This document shows, one piece after another, positions 55,063 through 63,881 of a stretch of DNA of 64,000 nt. The stretch spans positions 1 to 64,000 of the forward strand of contig NZ_NTGE01000024.1 in NCBI RefSeq assembly GCF_002291145.1, in the 5' to 3' direction. Below the pieces are notes generated by a model that was not told the DNA's origin, did no database searches, and saw nothing but the letters and a program-made list of their open reading frames with translations. A program made the position numbers and the translations under genes. The stretch comes from Streptomyces sp. SA15 (GTDB lineage: Bacteria > Actinomycetota > Actinomycetes > Streptomycetales > Streptomycetaceae). Every line of letters starts with the position of its first letter. The stretch's first letter is position 1.

Positions 55063-55959
55063 ATGACCAGTGCCACGCAGCCGCCGGAGCGCCCCATCAT
55101 CGCCGGTATCGACAGGGGGCCCGGCCATGAGGATCTCGTACGGTTCGCAGCCCGCGAGGCGGCACTGCGCGGACGCCCCCTGCAGATCGCGCACGCCTTC
55201 GAGCTGCCGTTGCCCGGAGGTTCCGTCTCCGACGAGGAGGAGAGCCGCTCCGCGGCCAAGGCGAGTGCCCAGCTGGTGGAGCATTACGAGCGGATGGCCC
55301 GCGAAGAGGTTCCCGGCCTCGCCGTCGGCGGCGAGCTGATCATGGGCCATGCGGCTGCCGGGCTGATCGAACGCTCCGCGGAGGCGGAGTTGATCGTGAT
55401 CGGCCACCGGGGCAGTGGCGGGTTTCCCCGGCTGCCGCTCGGATCGGTGAGCTGGCAGGTGGCCACGCACGCCGAGTGCCCCGTCGTCGTCGTGCGTCCC
55501 CCGCAGACGGCGGAGCGGCCGGACAATCGTGTCGTGGTCGGCGTCGACACCGACGACGCCTCGCTGCAGGCCCTCGACGTTGCCTATCTGGAAGCCGATC
55601 TGCGCGGTGCTCGCCTCGACGTGGTGCACTGCGCCTTCGATGTCGCCACGTCTCCCACTGGGGCCATCACAACCGTCCCAGTGGACCCCTCATTGGTGAA
55701 AAGCGGCCAGCAGGAGTTCTTCGACAGCGAACTCAGAAGGCGGCGTGACCGCCACCCCGGCCTCGAAGTGAACCTGCGTATCGACCACGCCTCACCCGGA
55801 CCGCTGCTCGCCGAAGCATCCACCGGTGCGTGCCTGTTGGTCGTCGGCTCCCGTCGGCGCACCGGCGTGCGCAGATTCCTGCTCGGGTCGGTCAGCGCCG
55901 AAGTGCTGCACACCGCACACTGCCCAGTCGCCGTAGTACCTGTTCAGCGCGACGGCTGA
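55063..55959 (+). CDS. Tandem universal stress protein
   Basis: 298 residues from ATG 55063 (GGAG seven bases upstream). There are two Usp domains (about 9-145 and 155-295). The ATP-binding GxxGxGG element is present in the first (GHRGSGGFPRLPLGSVS) and degraded in the second (GSRRRTGVRRFLLGSVS). Both end in the beta strand CPVVVV or CPVAVV. Usp proteins act in the cytoplasm in dormancy, redox or energy stress. The copper-binding-type gene follows after about 160 bases on the same strand. Confidence 0.95.
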   Translation: MTSATQPPERPIIAGIDRGPGHEDLVRFAAREAALRGRPLQIAHAFELPLPGGSVSDEEESRSAAKASAQLVEHYERMAREEVPGLAVGGELIMGHAAAGLIERSAEAELIVIGHRGSGGFPRLPLGSVSWQVATHAECPVVVVRPPQTAERPDNRVVVGVDTDDASLQALDVAYLEADLRGARLDVVHCAFDVATSPTGAITTVPVDPSLVKSGQQEFFDSELRRRRDRHPGLEVNLRIDHASPGPLLAEASTGACLLVVGSRRRTGVRRFLLGSVSAEVLHTAHCPVAVVPVQRDG

Positions 55960-56120
55960 TTCCCGTTACAGGCTCCGGCCGCAGCGGGGGCTCCGGCCCG
56001 ACAGGGCAGGCCAGGCGCGTTTGAGCCTGCGGGCCGGGGCCAACGCGGCACGGGCCGGAGGTCTACGAAGCGGGGACGACCAGGTCCGCCGCCTCCGGCG
56101 GCATCCGAAGGAGACACCCC

Positions 56121-56531
56121 ATGACGACCGCGGTCAAGGACATGCTCGCCACCTACCCGGCCGACCTCGGCCAGGTCGACCGCGACAAGCTCACCCGCTG
56201 CATCGAAAAGTGCATTGCCTGCGCCCAGGCATGTACCGCCTGTGCGGACGCCTGCCTGTCCGAGGGCATGGTCGGCGAACTCACCAAGTGCATCCGCACC
56301 GACATGGACTGCGCCGACATCTGCAACACCACGGCGTCCGTCCTGTCCCGCCACACCGGCTACGACGCCAACATCACCCAGGCGATCCTCCAGGCATGCG
56401 CCACCGCCTGCAAAGCCTGCGCCGACGAGTGCTCCACCCACGCCGACCAGCACGAACACTGCCGCCTGTGCGCCGAAGCCTGCCGCTCCTGCGAGCAGGC
56501 GTGCAACGACCTCCTCCAAGCCCTCGGCTGA
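56121..56531 (+). CDS. Cys-rich four-helix-bundle copper-binding protein (DUF326 type)
   Basis: 136 residues from ATG 56121, with GAAGGAG eight bases upstream. There are 18 Cys, mostly in CxxxCxxC repeats (CIEKCIACAQACTACADAC; CATACKACADEC; CRLCAEACRSCEQAC). This arrangement lines the core of Csp-type four-helix bundles that store Cu(I). No signal peptide is present, so storage would be cytoplasmic. It stands alone with a weak relation to the Usp gene upstream. Confidence 0.92.
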   Translation: MTTAVKDMLATYPADLGQVDRDKLTRCIEKCIACAQACTACADACLSEGMVGELTKCIRTDMDCADICNTTASVLSRHTGYDANITQAILQACATACKACADECSTHADQHEHCRLCAEACRSCEQACNDLLQALG

Positions 56532-57094
56532 CCAACCGATCGCCTACGCGACGGCCGCCGGGGCAGCGGATGGCACTTCGACGGCCCTCGCGCTCGACGA
56601 GACGCAGTCCGGCGGACGCCTGCTCGCGTTGTCGGCGACGGCCACAGCGGGCCGTGACTCGCCCCCCTGTGCTGAGGTGCGCGTCGTCGGGCGTCCAGGT
56701 GGTGTGGAGCGTAGAGGCCGCCGCTCCGTGTGATGTACCGGTCTGGCGCAGCTCCCCGCCGTGAACCGGCCGCTGGTGGCCGCCCTTGGAGCGCACAGTC
56801 GGGGCCTCCCCGTAGGCGTCGTGCTGCTTCTGGTCCGCAGTGGTGACCAGCAGGCGTTCGCCGCTGCGGGTGCAGGGAGTCTGCCTGGGGCCTCCATCGG
56901 GATTGGCACCGGCCGGCCCTTTGTGCACCGGGCCGTGTGGCGTCCGGCAGCCCTTTCGTTGGCCTGCTCCCCCTCGGGGCCGTCATAGCGGACCGTGGCC
57001 TTCGCCTTCCTTCGACATCCCAGGACAGAGCGCGCGGGGTGGGTACACGCGCGGCTGGCGAGACTCGATGCGCGGCGGCGGGCAGGAGTATGCA
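56532..57094. other. Intergenic region of about 560 bases
   Basis: Open frames are present on both strands because of high GC, but none has a ribosome site with a recognised domain. The last 20 bases hold the AGGAGT ribosome site of the antiporter gene. Confidence 0.35.
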
Positions 57095-58378
57095 GTGACG
57101 CTTTCGGACTTGGTCTATATGTGCCTGGGAATCGGGGCGCTCGGGGCAGCTGTCCTGCCCCGGGTGGTCGCCAAGCGGCCGTTCTCCATGCCCATGATCT
57201 TCCTTGTCGCGGGCGTCCTCATCCAGCTGCTGCCGCTGCCCGTACCGGCGGTGGATCCCGTACGCGACCGCCTGTGGGTCGAGCACACCACCGAGGTGTG
57301 CGTGATCGTGTCGCTGATGGGCGCGGGCCTCGCCATTGACCGGCCTTTCGGCCGTCGGAGGTGGTCCAGCACCTGGCGGTTGCTGGGCGTCACCATGCCG
57401 CTGACGGTGGTGGCCGTCGCTCTGCTGGCCTGGGGGCTGCTGGACTGGCCGCCCGCCGTCGCCCTGCTGCTGGGTGCGGTGCTCGCGCCCACCGATCCCG
57501 TGCTGGCCGGGGAGGTACGGGTGGGAGAGCCACTCGGTACCGAGCGTGACGAGGACGAGGCGCGGTTCTCTCTCACCAGCGAGGCGGGACTGAACGACGG
57601 ACTCGCCTTCCCATTCGTCTATGCGGCCATCGCCTTCGCCACAGCGGCAGGCGCCGGGTGGTCGGCGGAGTGGATCGGCCGTTGGGCGCTGACCGACGCG
57701 CTGGGCAGGTGCGCCGTCGGGCTGACCGCGGGCGCGGCTGTCGGCTGGTTGCTGGGGTGGATGTTCTTCCGCGCCAGGACGCCGGTGCTGCGGCTGTCCG
57801 AACACATGGAGGGCTTCGTGGCGCTCGGAGCCACCTTCTTGTCCTACGGGATCGCCGAGGTGCTCCACGGTTATGGCTTCCTGTCCGTGTTCGTCACCGC
57901 CTGCGTCATCCGGGCCGCCGAGCGCAGCCACGGCTACCACAAGGTGTTGCACGAGTTCACTGAGCAGATCGAGCGGCTGCTCACCGCCCTTCTGCTGTTC
58001 CTGCTCGGCGGGTACCTCGCCGCCGGCGCCTTGTCCGCCCTGACTCTGAGGGGGGCGGCCGTCGGTGTCCTGGTGCTGCTGCTCGTCCGGCCTCTCACCG
58101 GATGGCTGGCTCAGGTGAAGAGCACAACTAGGCGACCGGAGCGCGTTGTCGTATCGCTGTTCGGTATCCGGGGGATTGGCTCGCTTTTCTACTTGTCCTA
58201 TGCGCTGGGGCAGAACTCCTTCAGCGGACTGGGGCGCGAACTGTGGGCCGTGGTGGCCTTCACCGTGGTGGTCTCGGTGATGCTGCACGGAGCGATGGCA
58301 ACCCCCGCCATCAACCGTCTGGAACGCAGAAACCACCATGCGGAGCCCGGCGCTTCCCATAGGCGCCCGGACGTGTGA
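57095..58378 (+). CDS. CPA1-family (NhaP-like) cation/proton antiporter
   Basis: 427 residues from GTG 57095, chosen because AGGAGT lies eight bases upstream. A longer frame upstream is not protein-like. Twelve or so helices include ion-site motifs LLGAVLAPTDPVLAGEV (TDP) and FSLTSEAGLNDGLAFPF (ND), plus IRGIGSLFYLSYAL. CPA1 antiporters exchange Na+ or K+ for H+. It has no C-terminal regulatory domain. Confidence 0.93.
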   Translation: MTLSDLVYMCLGIGALGAAVLPRVVAKRPFSMPMIFLVAGVLIQLLPLPVPAVDPVRDRLWVEHTTEVCVIVSLMGAGLAIDRPFGRRRWSSTWRLLGVTMPLTVVAVALLAWGLLDWPPAVALLLGAVLAPTDPVLAGEVRVGEPLGTERDEDEARFSLTSEAGLNDGLAFPFVYAAIAFATAAGAGWSAEWIGRWALTDALGRCAVGLTAGAAVGWLLGWMFFRARTPVLRLSEHMEGFVALGATFLSYGIAEVLHGYGFLSVFVTACVIRAAERSHGYHKVLHEFTEQIERLLTALLLFLLGGYLAAGALSALTLRGAAVGVLVLLLVRPLTGWLAQVKSTTRRPERVVVSLFGIRGIGSLFYLSYALGQNSFSGLGRELWAVVAFTVVVSVMLHGAMATPAINRLERRNHHAEPGASHRRPDV

Positions 58379-58628
58379 ATTGTCCGGTAGCCGGGCGCTC
58401 TCCGAGCCGCGCACATGGCGCCGGTCGTCAGGTGCCGAGCACGAGCTTCCGCGCGTCAGGCCACGCATCAACCTCGCGCATACCGAGGAAGGCCGAGGCC
58501 GTGCGGTCGCCGCTGGTAGCTGTTGATGGCGGCGATGTCCGTGCAACCGCACTGACCGGCCGCCGTGTTTTGCCTCAGCATGGAAGGGGACCCAGGCAGA
58601 ATCCGCGAGGAGCCGAGGAGGCGCTGCC

Positions 58629-59147
58629 ATGTTCCCCCTCAAGCGCCCCGCCACACGCAGTGCGGCGCTGTGCCTGACAGCCGCCTTCATGGCGGGATGC
58701 GCTCACGATCCGACCGGTTCCGCCGCACAATCGCAAGACCCGACCGACACCCGCCGCATCCCCCTCACGGTTATCGAACGGGCCGGGCAGACGATGGCCT
58801 TCGTGCCCGTGACCATCGAAGGCGAGGGACCCTTCACGTTCGTACTGGACACCGGCGCCTCAGCGAGTGCCGTCGATGATGACGTCGCCCGCGAACTGAA
58901 CCTACCCAGGACAGGGGAACGGCGGCCCATCAGCGGCGTCATCGGCACCGACCGCGTGCCCGTGGTGGAGGTACGCAGCTGGAAGGCCGGGCAGATCCCC
59001 CTCGATGCGGCCGACGCCATAGTCATTGACATGCCAGAAGCACAGGGCACTCAGAACATCGAGGGCCTGCTCGGCTCCGACGTCCTCAGCGACTTCGGGC
59101 GGGTCACCATCGACTACACGGATGAGGTCCTGCTACTTCCCCAGTGA
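58629..59147 (+). CDS. Retropepsin-like aspartyl protease lipoprotein
   Basis: 172 residues from ATG 58629, with AGGAGG seven bases upstream. A lipoprotein signal ends in MAGC (Cys 24). The mature domain has FVLDTGASASAV, the DTG aspartate motif of single-domain retropepsin-like proteases that act as dimers, and GLLGSDVLSDFG, the second family motif. It would work outside the membrane. The region 58379-58628 before it shows nothing. Confidence 0.85.
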   Translation: MFPLKRPATRSAALCLTAAFMAGCAHDPTGSAAQSQDPTDTRRIPLTVIERAGQTMAFVPVTIEGEGPFTFVLDTGASASAVDDDVARELNLPRTGERRPISGVIGTDRVPVVEVRSWKAGQIPLDAADAIVIDMPEAQGTQNIEGLLGSDVLSDFGRVTIDYTDEVLLLPQ

Positions 59148-59206
59148 CCGGCACACCGGCACCCGGACTCGCGCGCCGACAGGCGCGGGACACCCAGCAG
59201 CAGCTG

Positions 59207-59454
59207 CTAGGCCCCGTACTCGGTGGCGAAGTCATACCAGCTCAGCTTGGACGGTCCGCAGGACCGTCCAAGGGCTGGCGCCCTGGGCGAGGCCCCCGCG
59301 GATGGCCCGCACCAGCTCCGCGCCGAACTCGCTGGCCATGTCCGTGACCGCACTGTCGCGGGTCTGCCGTCCATCACCATGTCGTGCGCCGAGAATCGGT
59401 CCGCCGACTGTGCGGGGCCGGAGTGGCACCGTTTTGATGCTCGTTTGCGTCCAT
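59207..59454 (-). pseudogene. Orphan tyrosine recombinase, N-terminal remnant 4
   Basis: From ATG 59454 (AAAAGGAGG upstream, as in copy 2) it reads MDANEHQNGATPAPHS. After frame changes it reads DMASEFGAELVRAIRGGLAQ and YDFATEYG, matching the N-terminal part of copy 2. The rest of the gene is missing beyond 59207. It retains the conserved 5' block. Confidence 0.8.
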
Positions 59455-59595
59455 GCCCGTCCTCCTTTTGATCAGCGGGGCACGGCTGCTCGAAATATCC
59501 ATTCGAACATCCCCCAGCGCGGGCGCACCCAGGTCACGCAGGGTTGACGGGTGGGGATCGTCAGATGTTTGGGATGGCATCTGATTACGGGAGAT
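59455..59595 (-). repeat. Conserved 5' block of the recombinase element, copy B
   Basis: Matches 22555-22694 along about 140 bases, including CACCCAGGTCACGCAGGGTT and the border GATTACGGGAGAT (59583-59595). Beyond the border the sequence is unrelated and soon enters a SulP remnant. Confidence 0.7.
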
Positions 59596-59748
59596 GTGCT
59601 GATTCCTGTAGCTGGGAGAAGGCGACCTGGAGTCGCCTCCGTCCGGGTCAGGTGGCCGAGTGCCGCCGCGAGGAAGAGTGCCGCGAGCCCAGCACCGGCG
59701 CAGATCCGCCACGCTCGGTGCCCCGTCCGTGGTGCCGTCGGCGTGGCG

Positions 59749-60018
59749 GTAGCCACCGTGGTCTACCGGGTCACCGGCGAGCTGTTCTTCGCCTCCTCCA
59801 ACGACCTCGTCGGCCGGTTCCACTACACCACCGACCCCGACAAGGTCGTCATCGACCTGTCAGCGGCCCACATCTGGGACGCCTCCTCCGTCGCCGCCCT
59901 GGACGCCATCGAGACCAAGTACGCCCAGCGCGGCAAGACCGTCGAGATCACCGGCCTGAACGAACCCAGCGCCCGCATCCACAAGACACTCAGCGGCGAA
60001 CTCACCGGCAGCCACTGA
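59749..60018 (+). pseudogene. C-terminal STAS fragment of a SulP-type transporter
   Basis: 90 residues: ATVVYRVTGELFFASSNDLV, VVIDLSAAHIWDASSVAALD, YAQRGKTVEITGLNEPSARI. This is the STAS tail of a second SulP-family transporter, different from the one at 27975. All membrane helices are missing. The break lies within 150 bases of the recombinase element border. Confidence 0.85.
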
Positions 60019-60036
60019 CCCGGCGTGCACGCAACC

Positions 60037-60070
60037 GAGGGCCGCGGAGACACCATTCTCCGCGGCCCTC
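60037..60070 (+). terminator. Strong terminator behind the SulP remnant
   Basis: A perfect 14-bp stem GAGGGCCGCGGAGA (60037-60050) with 60057-60070 and a 6-base loop. It probably belonged to the original SulP gene. Confidence 0.8.
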
Positions 60071-60222
60071 TGCCCTACCACGCCAGGGTCCGCCGCGGCG
60101 CCGCATCCCGGAGCGCAAGGTCGTGGTGTACGCCCTGAAAAAGCGCTCCAGGTGATAGCGCAGTACCTGCCCTTCAGCTGAGGCAACGCCATCCGTTCTT
60201 CGAGTACACCGCCAGACGCCGG

Positions 60223-60660
60223 TCAGGAGTAGCCCCGCCCGTCGCCCGGCTCTGCCGCCGCAACACCCTCGGTGATACGGCGGTAGGCGGCGCGGGCGTG
60301 GACCAAGCGGGCCAGCGCCGTACCGACGAGAGCCGCAGCGAGCAGGCAGGCGAGCCAGAACGTGTCGCGGTGCCCCGCCCAGGTGAGGGTGCCGGCGGGC
60401 GGGATGGCGAAGCCGTTGAGGAACAGCCAGCACAGTACGGCCGTGCCGGGGGCCGCGGTGAAACGGGCGCAGAGACCCAGCAGCGCGGCCAGGAGCGAAA
60501 GCCCGGCCAGCGCGAGCGAAGGCCGGTCCGTGCCGACAAGAGCGTTGAGGAGTGCCACCAGCAGCAGCGCTCCGCCGAAGGCACCTGCCCACACCAGCGG
60601 CGTGGCGACGGGCTGGGGGACGGGCCTGGCCCCGGTGCCGATGGACACCCACTCGATCAT
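60223..60660 (-). CDS. Uncharacterised four-helix membrane protein
   Basis: 145 residues from ATG 60660 (GGAAGGAAGAG upstream). Four membrane segments: LVWAGAFGGALLLVALLNAL, LALAGLSLLAALLGLCARF, GTAVLCWLFLNGFAIPPAGT and FWLACLLAAALVGTALARLV. The segment pattern with FLNGFAI resembles DUF4118-like membrane parts of KdpD sensors, but no kinase domain is present. It is divergent from the KhtTU-like operon. Confidence 0.7.
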   Translation of the reverse strand: MIEWVSIGTGARPVPQPVATPLVWAGAFGGALLLVALLNALVGTDRPSLALAGLSLLAALLGLCARFTAAPGTAVLCWLFLNGFAIPPAGTLTWAGHRDTFWLACLLAAALVGTALARLVHARAAYRRITEGVAAAEPGDGRGYS

Positions 60661-60866
60661 CTGTCTCTTCCTTCCGGTCTTCCCCTACGCCGCTGCGAAA
60701 CAACCCCCGGAGATACCGGCGGCTGCGGCGTGTTGACCCTGAGCACGGATTGTTTCACCGGGCCGTCTGCCGGGCTCCGTGAAGCGGTTTCTGGGTGCTC
60801 GCTAGGGTGGCACCGACGGCTTTGCAAAGAAACAGTCAAACAAGTCAGTCAGACAGGAGGACAGCC

Positions 60867-61352
60867 GTGGGCGCTGCGCGTATGAGCAGTACGCCGCTAC
60901 CGGGGATCGGGGTGCGCTACGACCTGACCACGCGGGAGCAGCGCCGTCTGTCCGTGGTCGCGCACCGGGACGGGTCACGGACGCTGAGCGCGTACCGCAA
61001 GGACGATCCGGACGCGTGCGCGTTGTCGGTGCGGCTGGCCGCCGGGGAGGCGATGGCGCTCATCGACGCGCTGATGCCCGCGCATCACAGCCCGAGTCTG
61101 CTGTCGACGACCGAGTTGGGGCTGGTGGCGGAACGGATTGAGCTGTCCGCCACGTCGCACTGGAACGGGCGGGTGCTGGGCGAGACCCGGATGCGCACGG
61201 AGACCGGTGTCTCGATCGTGGCCGTGCTGCGCCGAGCCGAGGCGATCCCCTCGCCGGGGCCGGACTTTCGGCTGGCCGGCGGCGACACCCTGATCGTGAT
61301 CGGAACCCGCGAGGGCGTGGAGGCTGCCGCCGAGATACTCGGGCGAGAGTGA
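60867..61352 (+). CDS. Regulatory subunit of a K+/H+ antiporter (KhtT-like, TrkA-C domain)
   Basis: 161 residues from GTG 60867, which has CAGGAGG seven bases upstream. The N-terminal half is a small alpha-beta domain. The C-terminal half (about 85-160: RIELSATSHWNGRVLGETRM; DTLIVIGTREGVEAAAEIL) is a TrkA-C/RCK-C domain. KhtT-type subunits sense nucleotides and pH to gate the KhtU antiporter encoded six bases downstream. Confidence 0.88.
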   Translation: MGAARMSSTPLPGIGVRYDLTTREQRRLSVVAHRDGSRTLSAYRKDDPDACALSVRLAAGEAMALIDALMPAHHSPSLLSTTELGLVAERIELSATSHWNGRVLGETRMRTETGVSIVAVLRRAEAIPSPGPDFRLAGGDTLIVIGTREGVEAAAEILGRE

Positions 61353-61358
61353 CCGCCC

Positions 61359-62600
61359 GTGCACTCGTCTGCCATCTTCCTGATCGAGTTCGGCGCGATC
61401 ATCCTCGGTCTGGGGCTGCTGGGCCGGTTCGCCGGACGCTTCCAGTTCTCACCGATCCCCTTGTATCTGCTGGCCGGGCTGGCCTTCGGCCAGGGCGGAC
61501 TGCTCCCGCTGGACACCAGTGAGGAGTTCGTCGCGATCGGCGCCGAGATCGGCGTGATCCTGCTGCTGCTCATGCTGGGCCTGGAGTACACCGCCAGCGA
61601 CTTGGTCTCCAATCTCAAGACCCAGTACCCGGCCGGTCTCGTCGATGCCGCGCTCAACGCCCTGCCCGGGGCTGCGATGGCGCTGCTGCTGGGCTGGGGG
61701 CCGGTGGCTGCCGTCGTGCTGGCCGGGGTGACCTGGATCTCCTCCTCCGGGGTGATCGCCAAGGTGCTCGGTGATCTGGGGCGGCTGGGCAACCGGGAAA
61801 CGCCGGTGATCCTGAGCATCCTGGTCCTGGAAGACCTGTCCATGGCCGTCTACCTGCCGATCATCACCGCGCTGCTGGCCGGGACGAGTCTGGCGGCGGG
61901 CAGCGTCACGCTGGCCATCGCGCTCGGTGTGGCCGGGCTGGTGTTGTTGCTGGCGGTGCGGTTCGGCCGGCACATCTCGCGCTTCGTCTCCAGCGACGAT
62001 CCCGAGAAGCTGCTGCTGGTGGTGCTGGGGCTGACCCTGCTGGTCGCCGGCATCGCGCAGGAACTGCAGGTCTCCGCCGCCGTCGGCGCGTTCCTGGTCG
62101 GCATCGCCCTGTCCGGTGAGGTCGCCGAAGGCGCGCACAACCTGCTCGCGCCGCTGCGGGACCTGTTCGCCGCGGTGTTCTTCGTCTTCTTCGGTCTGCA
62201 CACCGATCCGTCCAGCATTCCGCCGGTGCTCGTGCCCGCGCTCGTGCTGGCTGTCGTCACTGCCGGCACGAAGATCGCCACCGGGTACTGGGCGGCCAAG
62301 CGGGCCGGTGTCTCGGCCAAGGGCCGGTGGCGGGCGGGCGGCACGCTGGTCGCGCGGGGCGAGTTCTCCATCGTGATCGCGGGGCTTGCGGTCACCGCCG
62401 GGATCGAGCCGTCCCTGGGTCCGCTGGCCACGGCGTACGTGCTCATCCTGGTGATCCTCGGTCCGCTCACCGCTCGTTACACCGAGCCCGTGGCCCTGCG
62501 TCTGACCGCTCGGTGGGGCAAGCCCTCCCCGACGGCTCAGGGGCCGCTCGCGAAGGCGCAGACCGCGGTGGGCGACCAGGACGCGGTCGGCCGGTCATGA
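61359..62600 (+). CDS. CPA2-family K+/H+ antiporter (KhtU/KefB-like)
   Basis: 413 residues from GTG 61359, six bases after the regulatory gene. Twelve or so helices. Family elements: LLLMLGLEYTASDLVSNLK, SSSGVIAKVLGDLGRLGNRE, ILSILVLEDLSMAVYLPI (ion-binding Asp) and ARGEFSIVIAGLA. It exports K+ in exchange for H+. No C-terminal RCK domain is fused; the KhtT-like partner provides it. A two-helix protein is translationally coupled to its end (ATGA). Confidence 0.93.
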   Translation: MHSSAIFLIEFGAIILGLGLLGRFAGRFQFSPIPLYLLAGLAFGQGGLLPLDTSEEFVAIGAEIGVILLLLMLGLEYTASDLVSNLKTQYPAGLVDAALNALPGAAMALLLGWGPVAAVVLAGVTWISSSGVIAKVLGDLGRLGNRETPVILSILVLEDLSMAVYLPIITALLAGTSLAAGSVTLAIALGVAGLVLLLAVRFGRHISRFVSSDDPEKLLLVVLGLTLLVAGIAQELQVSAAVGAFLVGIALSGEVAEGAHNLLAPLRDLFAAVFFVFFGLHTDPSSIPPVLVPALVLAVVTAGTKIATGYWAAKRAGVSAKGRWRAGGTLVARGEFSIVIAGLAVTAGIEPSLGPLATAYVLILVILGPLTARYTEPVALRLTARWGKPSPTAQGPLAKAQTAVGDQDAVGRS

Positions 62601-62875
62601 GTGAGGAGGGCTGGGCGGCGCTGACCGACTGGGACACAGTCCTGGTCCTCGCCGCCCTGGCCGTCTACCTCGGCGGCGTCGTCGGTATCGCCCGGAACCT
62701 GCCCGGGATGCTGCGGCTCAGTGCAGCCTGGCGGCGGGATACGGAATTGCATCCCGTCTCCAGTGCCCTCACCCTGACGGTGCTGGTCGTGTGGTGGCCG
62801 GTGAGCCTCGTTTATCTGGCCTGGCGTATGGCGTCCCGGCGGCGCAGCCGGACGAACTGCGCAGGGCCGCCGTAG
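62597..62875 (+). CDS. Small two-helix membrane protein of the KhtTU-like operon
   Basis: 92 residues from ATG 62597, overlapping the antiporter stop by four bases. Two membrane helices (VLVLAALAVYLGGVVGIA and ALTLTVLVVWWPVSLVYLAW) and a basic tail. No family recognised. The overlap suggests a fixed stoichiometry and a possible accessory role in the antiporter complex. Confidence 0.75.
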   Translation: MSEEGWAALTDWDTVLVLAALAVYLGGVVGIARNLPGMLRLSAAWRRDTELHPVSSALTLTVLVVWWPVSLVYLAWRMASRRRSRTNCAGPP

Positions 62876-62941
62876 GGCGGGGAGGTGGTCGCCGTCGCCG
62901 CAATGGGAGGAGTACCCGCGTTCGCAGCCGGACGGCCTGCT

Positions 62942-63400
62942 TCATCCCTGGGTGAGGAAGTGTTCCATCAGCCGGGCTGCCGTGATCGCTCCCACCGTCC
63001 GCGTTTCCTGGCCGTCGCTCTCGACGACCGCTACCAGCGGCGTGTGCGTACGGATCATCAGCGCGGCGATCTGTGCGACACCCGTATCCGGCCCGACGAC
63101 GGTCGGCAGGGTGCGGCGGCCAGGCAGCCACTGGGCGACGGTGAGTCCCTCCAGCTTCTCTGCCAGCCGCTCCAGCTCGGAGTCGTCAAGGGCAAGGGCC
63201 TGCGCGGAATCCTCCAGAACGTAGTCCGGGAGCACGACGCGCAGCAGCTGCGATCCCGGCACGATCGCGTACGGCCGCTGATCGGCATCGAGGACCAGCA
63301 ACGCTGGGAGCCGCCGTTCGACGAACAAGCGGGCCGCCGTCACCGCATCGTCGTCGGCGGAGACCGCCGGATACGGCTCGGCCAGGTCACGTGCTCGCAT
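62942..63400 (-). CDS. CBS-domain pair protein (paralogue 2)
   Basis: 152 residues from ATG 63400 (GAGGAGACC upstream). Two CBS motifs (PYPAVSADDDAVTAARLFVE; TPLVAVVESDGQETRTVGAI). It starts MRARDLAEPY like paralogue 1. It is convergent with the KhtTU-like operon, so both paralogues sit next to an ion antiporter. Confidence 0.9.
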   Translation of the reverse strand: MRARDLAEPYPAVSADDDAVTAARLFVERRLPALLVLDADQRPYAIVPGSQLLRVVLPDYVLEDSAQALALDDSELERLAEKLEGLTVAQWLPGRRTLPTVVGPDTGVAQIAALMIRTHTPLVAVVESDGQETRTVGAITAARLMEHFLTQG

Positions 63401-63577
63401 GCGCGGTCTCCTCTTCTCAGCCGACCCGGAGGAGTGAAGCCGCGAACTCGGCGGTGCGGGCTACACCTGCCGCATGCCCAGGACTCGCCAGAGTCGGCTC
63501 GTAGTCGAGATCTCGTGAACTGCCGACCGGACTTCCGGGCGCATCACTACCGAGTGTACCGGCGTCGCCTCCACCAG

Positions 63578-63762
63578 TCATCGGATGCGCCGTGGGGGGA
63601 GGGGCCGCCGGGGATTCCCCTCGGCGGACCGGTCTGTGGATGACAGGGGTCTGGTCCGCCAGTCGAGGAGGCGGGCGGCGATAACCGCGGTCTGCAGGGT
63701 GTAGTGGTGGCCCGGGTCGGTGGGGTCGGTGCCGGTCAGAGTGTGGACGCGTTCCAGGCGGA
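63578..63762 (-). pseudogene. C-terminal remnant of a PucR-type regulator
   Basis: The reading ERVHTLTGTDPTDPGHHYTL, QTAVIAARLLDWRTRPL closely parallels the end of the PucR regulator at 47923. The helix-turn-helix and the rest of the gene are missing or unreadable upstream. It lies behind the second CBS gene. The stretch 63401-63577 shows no gene. Confidence 0.65.
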
Positions 63763-63881
63763 GATCAGGAGCGGCTGCCGGTCGCGAGCCAGGAGGGGGA
63801 AGGCCGACAGGTCTGCGGCGCGCCGCAGCGGGTCCTAGCCCGTGGCGTCACGGCGGTCCTGGCGACAGCCCGCGGGGGGGC

